A DNA stretch of 17,090 nucleotides, taken from contig DAITMB010000110.1 in NCBI GenBank assembly GCA_036835375.1, positions 1 to 17,090 of the forward strand. The letters run 5' to 3'. Shown here one piece after another: positions 7,437-13,048 of this stretch (position 1 is the first letter of the stretch; the number at the start of each line of letters is the position of its first letter). The position numbers and the translations under genes were made by a program. The notes beneath the pieces were generated by a model. It was not told the DNA's origin and ran no database searches. It saw only the letters and a program-made list of their open reading frames with translations. This DNA is from JANQTF01 sp036835375. GTDB lineage: Bacteria; Bacteroidota; Bacteroidia; J057.

Positions 7437-8717
7437 TTAACTTGCTACCACTTGTCTCATCTCTAAAATCTGCTCCCGATCTGGTCCCAGCGAAAGATAC
7501 GTGAGCGGAATACCCATGGCCTGCTCAAGATACTGGATGTAATCCTTTAATTCTGCCGGAAGCGCCTCCTTGTGCGTGAGTGCCGTGATGTCTTTTTGCC
7601 AGCCAGGAAGGATTTCCCATATAGGATCCACCCCTGAACTGAGTTCAAAAGGAACTTCATCGGTGATCCTGCCATCTGGCAAACGATAACCCGTGCACAC
7701 ACAGATTTCATCGAGAGCAGAGAGCACATCAGCTTTGGTCATAATCAGGTCCGTCACGCCGTTAAGCCGCACAGCGTATTTGAGCAGCGGAAGGTCAAGC
7801 CATCCCGTGCGACGAGGTCTACCAGTAGTGGCTCCGAATTCACCGCCTTCCTGCCGGATTTTTTCACCCAATTCATTATTTAGCTCCGTAGGAAAAGGAC
7901 CGCTTCCCACGCGGGTACAATACGCCTTGAAAATCCCGTACACTCGTCCCACCTGCTGCGGCGGCACACCCAGCCCGATACAGGCTCCGGCGCTGGTGGT
8001 ATTGGAACTTGTCACAAAAGGATAGGACCCAAACTCTATGTCGAGCAAGGTGCCCTGTGCGCCTTCGGCTAGAATTCGCTTCCCTTCTCTCATCGCTTGG
8101 TGGAGATAGTGCTCTGAATGCACAAAGGCGAATTGCCGCAAGAAAGTAATGGCATCAAGAAATTCTTCCTCCGAACCTGAGAGGTCATATTCAAATTCGT
8201 AAAGGTGCTGGAGCATATTTTCGTGCTTGTGACGAAGTGCTCGGTATTTTTCCAGGAAGTCTGTACTAAGAATATCGCCCACGCGAAGCCCATTGCGACC
8301 AGTTTTGTCCATGTAGGTCGGTCCAATTCCACGGAGGGTAGAGCCGATTTTCTGGTCGCCCTTGGCGTGTTCGGAAGCCGCGTCGAGTAGCTTGTGAGAA
8401 GGAAGGATGAGGTGCGCACGCTGAGAAATAAGCAATCGATCCCGAATATCGGGCACGAGCGGCAGGAGCTTCTCAATCTCTTTGCGCAGGGTCACCGGGT
8501 CTAACACGACGCCATTGCCGATGAGACACTGCTTTCCAGGATGAAAAATCCCGGAGGGGATCAGGTGAAGTACAAATTTTTTCCCGTTGATGACGAGCGT
8601 GTGCCCCGCATTCGGTCCTCCCTGAAAGCGCGCGATAATGTCGAATTGGGGAGCCAATACGTCCACTATTTTCCCTTTTCCCTCATCTCCCCATTGCAAC
8701 CCGAGTAAAACATCCAT
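7437..8717 (-). CDS. purA: Adenylosuccinate synthetase
   Basis: This enzyme joins IMP and aspartate with GTP to give adenylosuccinate, the first committed step from IMP to AMP. It has 426 residues, the usual family length. The N-terminus L-G-L-Q-W-G-D-E-G-K-G-K holds the catalytic Asp11 and the phosphate loop, and Q-G-G-P-N-A-G-H carries the catalytic His39. Further family motifs are G-P-T-Y-M-D-K-T-G-R-N-G, E-G-A-Q-G-T-L-L-D, T-T-G-R-P-R-R-T-G-W-L-D (IMP and aspartate loops) and the guanine-site N-G-V-T-D-L-I-M-T-K-A-D. It is the last gene of the minus-strand group fur, STAS, purA, with an 80-nt gap after the STAS gene that contains a hairpin. No terminator is evident after its stop. Confidence 0.97.
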   Translation of the reverse strand: MDVLLGLQWGDEGKGKIVDVLAPQFDIIARFQGGPNAGHTLVINGKKFVLHLIPSGIFHPGKQCLIGNGVVLDPVTLRKEIEKLLPLVPDIRDRLLISQRAHLILPSHKLLDAASEHAKGDQKIGSTLRGIGPTYMDKTGRNGLRVGDILSTDFLEKYRALRHKHENMLQHLYEFEYDLSGSEEEFLDAITFLRQFAFVHSEHYLHQAMREGKRILAEGAQGTLLDIEFGSYPFVTSSNTTSAGACIGLGVPPQQVGRVYGIFKAYCTRVGSGPFPTELNNELGEKIRQEGGEFGATTGRPRRTGWLDLPLLKYAVRLNGVTDLIMTKADVLSALDEICVCTGYRLPDGRITDEVPFELSSGVDPIWEILPGWQKDITALTHKEALPAELKDYIQYLEQAMGIPLTYLSLGPDREQILEMRQVVAS

Positions 8718-8749
8718 GATAGCTGATAATTTAAAAACAACACACCATA

Positions 8750-8781
8750 GGCTGGCAGGATCCCAAAGGCCCCTGCCAGCC
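8750..8781 (-). repeat. 10-bp hairpin between the STAS gene and purA
   Basis: GGCTGGCAGG (8750-8759) and CCTGCCAGCC (8772-8781) form a perfect stem with a 12-nt loop. On the minus strand it lies 16 nt after the STAS stop and 32 nt before the purA start. T-rich sequence follows only after about ten bases on that strand, so it is at best a weak terminator. It may instead reduce read-through into purA or stabilise the STAS mRNA 3' end. Confidence 0.5.
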
Positions 8782-8797
8782 GTGTTCCCGGGGAGAA

Positions 8798-9136
8798 TTA
8801 TCCCAAGGCTGCCAATGCGTCTTGCTGTGAAGTGTGTACGTGAAAGATAGAGTTCAATTTGGTAATCACGAGTAGGTTGCGAATGTAGCTACTCGGATTG
8901 GCAAGGTGTACATCGCCGCCTACTTTGCGGGCTTTGGTGAGAAGGGTGATCAGAACACCCAAACCGCTGCTATTGATATGTTGCAAATCTCCGAGGTCCA
9001 CAACAAACTCCTTGGTGCCATGGGAGAGGTGCTGAGAGAAGGATTCTGCGAGGGACATACCGTCATGTTCGCCGATGAGATTCCCTTTCAAGTGAAAAAT
9101 CCCAATATTTCCGGCAGATTCGAAGGAAAACTCCAT
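8798..9136 (-). CDS. Single-domain STAS protein (anti-sigma factor antagonist type)
   Basis: This 112-residue protein consists of one STAS domain, the fold of SpoIIAA/RsbV anti-anti-sigma factors. It starts M-E-F-S-F-E-S-A-G-N-I-G-I-F-H-L-K-G-N-L, the usual first strands. The key loop is I-N-S-S-G-L-G-V-L (54-62). Ser57 aligns with the serine phosphorylated by a partner anti-sigma kinase in SpoIIAA, while the preceding Asp of the usual D-S-S-G is Asn55 here. In this class of protein the unphosphorylated form binds an anti-sigma kinase and frees a sigma factor or another target. No HATPase kinase, PP2C phosphatase or sigma factor is in the window, so the partner must be encoded elsewhere. It lies between fur and purA on the same strand, but a 349-nt gap upstream suggests its own promoter. 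Confidence 0.9.
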   Translation of the reverse strand: MEFSFESAGNIGIFHLKGNLIGEHDGMSLAESFSQHLSHGTKEFVVDLGDLQHINSSGLGVLITLLTKARKVGGDVHLANPSSYIRNLLVITKLNSIFHVHTSQQDALAALG

Positions 9137-9210
9137 GATGCGTGTGAAGTCAAATTAGGGTGTGTCGATGGAAAAAGATACAGAGGGGCAGAAAGCTTTT
9201 AAAGTAATCA

Positions 9211-9218
9211 CAAAAGTA
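9211..9218 (-). promoter_or_regulatory. Possible -7 promoter box for the STAS gene
   Basis: On the minus strand the sequence TACTTTTG matches the Bacteroidota -7 consensus TAnnTTTG exactly. It lies 74 nt upstream of the STAS start codon. No TTTG is found at the standard 19-21 nt spacing; one TTTG lies only 10 nt upstream. The match is therefore partial. Confidence 0.3.
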
Positions 9219-9297
9219 AAGCGAGAAGCAAACACTCAGGAACGCCGACGAAATAAATCATCAGAGATTGCGCCGGGACTTTGTGCGAAGGGCATGA

Positions 9298-9325
9298 GAG
9301 TCTGGGATGAAAGGGACCCAGACTC
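9298..9325. repeat. Perfect 9-bp inverted repeat between fur and the STAS gene
   Basis: GAGTCTGGG (9298-9306) and CCCAGACTC (9317-9325) are exact reverse complements with a 10-nt loop. No T-run follows on either strand, so it is not a canonical terminator. It may be a processed mRNA structure or a protein-binding site. Confidence 0.6.
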
Positions 9326-9464
9326 GAATAGAAAATCGAGCATAACGGGCTATGTGGGGTTTTCTGACGCGGGATCCGTGCAAAAGCTTGTTCTGAGTAC
9401 TTGCAAGCAAGTTGGCCGAAGAGACAAAATAAGAATGTAGCGTTATCTTGGCGGCGTTCCTGAT

Positions 9465-9488
9465 TAGCCATGAACCATGGCATGGCTA
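9465..9488. repeat. 8-bp inverted repeat overlapping the fur stop codon
   Basis: TAGCCATG (9465-9472) and CATGGCTA (9481-9488) are exact reverse complements with an 8-nt spacer. The right arm includes the fur stop codon (9486-9488). It has no following T-run on the minus strand. A role in ending or protecting the fur transcript is possible, but chance is not excluded. Confidence 0.4.
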
Positions 9489-9971
9489 CGAAGCGCGACG
9501 GCGACCTTCGCAGCTGTCCTTACGGCAATGTCCGTAAATAGTCAGCGAATGATGGCTCACTTCGAAATCCAGGATTTGGGCGATGGTTTTCTCGATTTCT
9601 CCGAGTCTTGGGTCGCAAAATTCCATGACCTTCCCACACTCGGAGCAGATCATGTGGTCATGCTGCTTATAACCGTAGGATTTTTCGTAGAGTGCCTGAG
9701 TCGTCCCAAACTGATGACGCTTCACGAGGTCGCACTCCACGAGAAGATCCAAGGTGTTGTACACGGTAGCACGACTCACCCGGTAGTTTTTGTTTTTCAT
9801 GTGAATATACAGGGACTCCACATCGAAATGGTCGGAGCGACTATAGATTTCCTCCAATATAGCGAAGCGCTCAGGCGTTTTCCGCTGCCCCTTTCCGTCG
9901 AGGTAATTAGAAAACAATTCTCTCACCTCGTCGATTCTTTCTTGCTGCTTGATTGGCGGTACATCTGGCAT
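9486..9971 (-). CDS. fur: Ferric uptake regulator family transcription factor
   Basis: Fur-family proteins bind DNA when loaded with metal, classically Fe(II), and repress uptake genes. From the ATG at 9971 the protein has 161 residues (M-P-D-V-P-P-I-K-Q-Q-E-R). Starts at 9980 and 10031 are also in frame, but the latter adds 20 hydrophobic, unlikely residues. The winged helix contains V-S-R-A-T-V-Y-N-T-L-D-L-L. The metal sites are Q-H-D-H-M-I-C-S-E-C-G-K-V-M-E-F, with the first structural Cys pair, and the C-terminal Y-G-H-C-R-K-D-S-C, with the second pair spaced C-x4-C as in E. coli Fur. I therefore prefer Fur to PerR or Zur, although specificity cannot be proved from sequence. I recall fur next to purA as common in Bacteroidota. 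No classical Fur box is seen in its upstream region. Confidence 0.88.
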   Translation of the reverse strand: MPDVPPIKQQERIDEVRELFSNYLDGKGQRKTPERFAILEEIYSRSDHFDVESLYIHMKNKNYRVSRATVYNTLDLLVECDLVKRHQFGTTQALYEKSYGYKQHDHMICSECGKVMEFCDPRLGEIEKTIAQILDFEVSHHSLTIYGHCRKDSCEGRRRAS

Positions 9972-10380
9972 GGCCTGCATAAGGTTATGGAAGGTCGCGG
10001 CAACGGATAAAAGGAAACTGCCACAAAACATTCTGAGACTTTTCCTGAAACGGTTGCTTTTGGGGATCGGTTGGAGCCGGGCTCAAAAGAATGGCAGAAT
10101 CTTTCATTCTGACTCCTGCCCTTGTTGCCATACACGGCGAGACTGCCCCTGCTTGCACGACGAAACAGAGTCGGAAGATACGAAAAAAAAGTCGTCTTCT
10201 GTTGATTTCGCAGCGGAAACAACACCCATCTCAACACGATGGAAGGATCTCCGCTGGTAGCTAGCATTCAAAACGAGTGCTACATCAGATCGATCGTTTG
10301 GACAATACGAGTGCGTAGAGTGTGGCAGCGGGTTGTGAGCGCATCTGGCGCAATTCAATTGCTTCAGTACTCGAGGCGCA
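9972..10380. other. Region upstream of fur without a recognised gene
   Basis: About 400 nt separate fur from the small membrane-peptide frame. I see short imperfect hairpins only, for example GAAG/CTTC with ACGA/TCGT around an A-run near 10173-10198. There is no tRNA-like cloverleaf. Open frames here lack good starts or recognisable domains. It probably carries the fur promoter. Confidence 0.35.
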
Positions 10381-10509
10381 TCACCTTCTTTTTGAAACCC
10401 TCCGCACTTTTCTGCTGCTGCCAGTGTCTTCTGCGAGGGTTCGCTTGATGGCCCAATAAGCTAACAATCCGACAGCTAAAAGAACTGTAATGACAATGAT
10501 GGCATTCAT
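10381..10509 (-). CDS. Putative 42-residue single-span membrane peptide
   Basis: The frame starts at the ATG at 10509 and ends with TGA at 10381-10383. The sequence opens M-N-A-I-I-V-I-T-V-L-L-A-V-G-L-L-A-Y-W-A-I, a clean transmembrane helix at residues 3-21. It is followed by a strongly basic, soluble tail ending R-R-V-S-K-R-R, so by the positive-inside rule the tail faces the cytosol. An A/T-rich stretch precedes the start, as is common in Bacteroidota. The stop of another small frame (55 residues from the ATG at 10683, or 70 from a GTG at 10728) lies 6 nt upstream, which may mean translational coupling or coincidence. The function is unknown. Small membrane peptides of this shape occur as subunits or assembly factors of larger complexes, but nothing here identifies a partner. 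Confidence 0.4.
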   Translation of the reverse strand: MNAIIVITVLLAVGLLAYWAIKRTLAEDTGSSRKVRRVSKRR

Positions 10510-10790
10510 GACTTTTTATATTTCGGAGTGAGTGTAGTCGTGGAAAATGGCATTGATTTCTTTGCTGGACCTTTGCTTTCGAGATGAGAAATCAATCTTT
10601 GTGTCAGAATGTAAGGAAATTTTCCTTGAAAGACTACTCCCAGGCTCGAAATTGCCCGGAAAACGCAGCCTGTTGTTGTCCATAGGGGAATTGTAGGATT
10701 TACTTTTTGCTTTGATGTCTTGTAGCACTCCTCTCGCTTTTCGATCGCTAGCAAGGGAAACAGATGCATGGATGATTGAAAAAAGTACAT

Positions 10791-10820
10791 AAAAAATGCC
10801 CCTCCGGAAGGGAGGGGCAT
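10791..10820 (-). terminator. Rho-independent terminator of the rplM-rpsI-rpsB operon
   Basis: On the minus strand ATGCCCCTCC pairs with GGAGGGGCAT (10 bp) around a 4-nt loop (CTTC), followed directly by a run of T. It lies 27 nt after the rpsB stop. It closes the ribosomal operon before any tsf gene. Confidence 0.92.
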
Positions 10821-10847
10821 AGTATATAACTTATTTCTCAACGAGGA

Positions 10848-11636
10848 TCAATCTACGACTTCGACCTCTTGGTCCACTTCTACTTCCCCTTCTCCCTCTC
10901 CACGCTGGCGGTCAGCTTCGCGGCGAACGCGGTCATCCTCTTTGCGCTTCTTACGCTCTTCGAGACCTTCAGCAATCGCGTCAGAGATTGTGCGAAGGAT
11001 CAACTGCACAGACTTCGCTGCATCGTCATTCGCAGGAATGGGGAAATCCACCAAATTCGGATCGCTGTTGGTATCAACCATTGCGAAGGTGGGGATATTG
11101 AGCTTCTTGGCTTCAGAAATGGCGATGTGCTCCTTGGAGATATCCACCACAAAAAGCGCTGAAGGAAGGCGATTCAAGTCAGCAATTCCACCGAGTACAC
11201 GGTCGAGTTTGGTTTGCTCACGAGAAAGCATGAGTCTTTCTTTCTTGTTGATTCGCTCGAAGGTCCCATCGACTTTCATTTTGTCGATGTTCTTCATTCG
11301 CTTGATACTTTTCCGCACAGTGGCGAAATTGGTGAGCATCCCTCCAAGCCAGCGCTCAGTTACAAATGGCATCCCTACGCGCTTGGCTTCCATCTCCACG
11401 ATATCTTTCGCCTGCTTTTTGGTTGCGACGAAAAGGATTTTACGTCCAGAGATCGCAAGTTGCTTGGCGGCACGTGCGGCCTCATCGAGCATCCGATGCG
11501 TCTTATTCAGGTCGATGATGTGAATCCCATTCCGCTCCATGAAAATATAAGGAGCCATGCGGGGATTCCACTTTTTGCGGAGGTGTCCAAAGTGAACGCC
11601 CGCCTCCAACAAATTCTGGTAGCTTGGTAATTGCAT
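10848..11636 (-). CDS. rpsB: 30S ribosomal protein S2
   Basis: S2 binds the 30S subunit late in assembly and helps hold S1 in place. The protein has 262 residues. Family marks are the N-terminal L-L-E-A-G-V-H-F-G-H-L-R-K-K-W-N-P-R-M, then G-R-K-I-L-F-V-A-T-K-K-Q-A, R-W-L-G-G-M-L-T-N-F, and the late I-P-T-F-A-M-V-D-T-N-S-D-P with I-P-A-N-D-D-A. The last 30 or so residues are charged and unusually acidic at the end (E-G-E-G-E-V-E-V-D), a tail beyond the conserved core. It is the third gene of the rplM-rpsI-rpsB operon, 18 nt after rpsI. The elongation-factor gene tsf, which usually follows rpsB, is absent: a terminator comes next. Confidence 0.97.
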   Translation of the reverse strand: MQLPSYQNLLEAGVHFGHLRKKWNPRMAPYIFMERNGIHIIDLNKTHRMLDEAARAAKQLAISGRKILFVATKKQAKDIVEMEAKRVGMPFVTERWLGGMLTNFATVRKSIKRMKNIDKMKVDGTFERINKKERLMLSREQTKLDRVLGGIADLNRLPSALFVVDISKEHIAISEAKKLNIPTFAMVDTNSDPNLVDFPIPANDDAAKSVQLILRTISDAIAEGLEERKKRKEDDRVRREADRQRGEGEGEVEVDQEVEVVD

Positions 11637-11654
11637 ATCGGTGTGATGCCTCGA

Positions 11655-12047
11655 TTAACGCTTAGAAAACTGGCTGCTCTTACGCGCCTTCTTCAAACCT
11701 GGTTTTTTCCTCTCCACCTTCCGGGAATCCCGGGTGAGAAATCCTGCTTTTTTCAAAGCGGGTCGATTGTCCTCACTAATCTCTGTGAGTGCCCGGCTGA
11801 TACCCAAGCGAATCGCCTCTGCTTGGCCTTTGATTCCGCCGCCATTCACATTCACCTGAACATCATATCCAGTCTTGCTCAAATCAGCGACACGAAACGG
11901 GTCGGTCACTTTGAGAGCCAAAAGATCCACCGGAAAATACTCTTCCAGGGTGCGCTTGTTGATGACAATGTTGCCAGATCCTCCTTCTTGAAGGAACACC
12001 CTAGCGATTGCTCGCTTTCTCCGGCCTACTGTTACGTATTGACTCAT
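11655..12047 (-). CDS. rpsI: 30S ribosomal protein S9
   Basis: S9 sits in the 30S head, with its C-terminal tail reaching the P-site tRNA. The protein has 130 residues. It starts M-S-Q-Y-V-T-V-G-R-R-K-R-A-I-A-R-V, and has the conserved V-N-V-N-G-G-G-I-K-G-Q-A-E-A-I-R-L-G-I-S-R-A-L and the D-S-R-K-V-E-R-K-K-P-G-L-K-K-A-R-K segment. It ends in S-K-R, the conserved tip that contacts tRNA. It follows rplM by 24 nt and precedes rpsB by 18 nt, so it is part of one transcript. Confidence 0.97.
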   Translation of the reverse strand: MSQYVTVGRRKRAIARVFLQEGGSGNIVINKRTLEEYFPVDLLALKVTDPFRVADLSKTGYDVQVNVNGGGIKGQAEAIRLGISRALTEISEDNRPALKKAGFLTRDSRKVERKKPGLKKARKSSQFSKR

Positions 12048-12071
12048 CGTGTGAAGATCTATCTCTGTGAA

Positions 12072-12515
12072 TTAGAGTTCAAATGTTCGAGGTTCTTGTG
12101 CCTCATGTGGGTGTTCTGCTCCGGCGTACACCCGAAGGTTGCGGTAGAGCTGAGCGCCCAAGCGATTTTTGGGAAGCATACCTTTGATGGCAGCTTCAAT
12201 GACTCTCTCAGGATGCTTGGCAAGCATGGTAGAGGCCACTACAGTGCGCTGTCCTCCCGGATAACCAGTGTGGCGAATGTACTCCTTCTGATTCCACTTA
12301 TTTCCAGTGAGACGTACTTTGTCAGCGTTAATCACGATGACGTTATCTCCTGCATCCACATGGGGCGTGAAGGAAGGCTTGTGCTTTCCTCTGAGGATGC
12401 TGGCGATCTGGCTTGCTACGCGGCCCAGCACTTTGCCTTCTACATCGATTACCAACCACTGCTTTTCGACAGTGTTCTTATTGGCCGATAGCGTTTTGTA
12501 ACTTCTTGAGTCCAT
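12072..12515 (-). CDS. rplM: 50S ribosomal protein L13
   Basis: L13 is an early-assembly protein of the 50S subunit. The protein has 147 residues, normal for the family. Marks are W-L-V-I-D-V-E-G-K-V-L-G-R-V-A-S, L-R-G-K-H-K-P-S-F-T-P-H-V-D-A-G-D, H-T-G-Y-P-G-G-Q-R and V-I-E-A-A-I-K-G-M-L-P-K-N-R-L-G. It is the first gene of the operon. No Shine-Dalgarno sequence precedes its start; the leader just before it is A/T-rich. A possible promoter box, AATCTTTG on the minus strand (12572-12565), is preceded 16 nt upstream by TTTG. This is close to the Bacteroidota pattern but with short spacing and one mismatch. Confidence 0.97.
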   Translation of the reverse strand: MDSRSYKTLSANKNTVEKQWLVIDVEGKVLGRVASQIASILRGKHKPSFTPHVDAGDNVIVINADKVRLTGNKWNQKEYIRHTGYPGGQRTVVASTMLAKHPERVIEAAIKGMLPKNRLGAQLYRNLRVYAGAEHPHEAQEPRTFEL

Positions 12516-13048
12516 CGTAAAATTGCTTGCTCTATGAAATGGCTGTGCAAGTACGGAGTTTTTGCAAAGATTTGCAACCAGCCATCGACAAAATCGTTGG
12601 CGGCTTGGGGCTTCCCGATTGATCTCCCGAAGCGGAATTTCAGGAGGAAGAACGAATGAGGCTGCGAAGTTACTATAATTTTACGTGATTGAAAGAGGGA
12701 ATAAAGAATTTATGTACATATTTTATAACTAAGCACTGGACATTCATTGCGAAGAGCGATTGAGGCAGAATTTCCCAGCGAATAAAGTTCTTTGTAGAAC
12801 CTCCGGTATTAACATTCGTTTTTGGGGAGTATCACCAATCAGTTCAGCCTAATACTTTGACTACGCGAATGAATGTACTGTTAAAGTTCTGCTGTTCTTG
12901 AAAAAATCTTGTTTGTTGGAGCTCTCTGTGAATGCTTTCCAGAAAATACTGGGCATTCTTTTTGATTTCCAGCTATTTTACCAAGGATTTTTGCTATCTC
13001 AGCACGACACCATATCGTCTTGCCCGCACTCACAGCCCAAACATTCCT
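12516..13048. other. Intergenic region between rplM and the CHU_C surface-protein gene
   Basis: This is 533 nt between divergent genes, A/T-rich in its middle. On the rplM side there is a perfect palindrome, TTGCAAA-GA-TTTGCAA (12562-12577), overlapping the possible rplM promoter. A small GTTCT/AGAAC hairpin lies at 12788-12801. I found no RNA gene. The frame open from 12932 on the plus strand leads in frame into the downstream gene, but its first 39 residues precede the signal peptide and are not likely to be translated. Confidence 0.45.
12562..12577. repeat. 16-bp palindrome in the rplM upstream region
   Basis: TTGCAAA (12562-12568) and TTTGCAA (12571-12577) form an exact inverted repeat around GA. 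Its centre is about 55 nt upstream of the rplM start codon, overlapping the candidate -7 box. It could be a regulator site for the ribosomal operon. Confidence 0.45.

Larger units (their letters stand above)
9137..9485. other. Structured intergenic region between fur and the STAS gene
   Basis: This 349-nt gap has no credible gene. It holds a perfect 9-bp hairpin (9298-9325), an overlapping 5-bp hairpin CTCGA/TCGAG (9321-9338), and an 8-bp inverted repeat reaching into the fur stop codon (9465-9488). It also holds a possible -7 promoter box, TACTTTTG, on the minus strand at 9218-9211. Confidence 0.45.

Noticed and set aside
10104..10358. 84-residue minus-strand frame upstream of fur with C-x2-C near its start
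   Set aside because: It needs a TTG start, has only one Cys pair and one stray Cys, and otherwise looks like random sequence.
10942..11523. 193-residue plus-strand frame over rpsB
   Set aside because: It is antisense to a certain ribosomal protein gene, with low-complexity Ser/Arg-rich content.
11631..12491. 286-residue plus-strand frame over rpsI and rplM
   Set aside because: It runs antisense across two conserved ribosomal genes and their spacer, so it is a coding shadow.
12932..13048. Extended start of the CHU_C protein
   Set aside because: It would bury the signal peptide 39 residues inside the protein.
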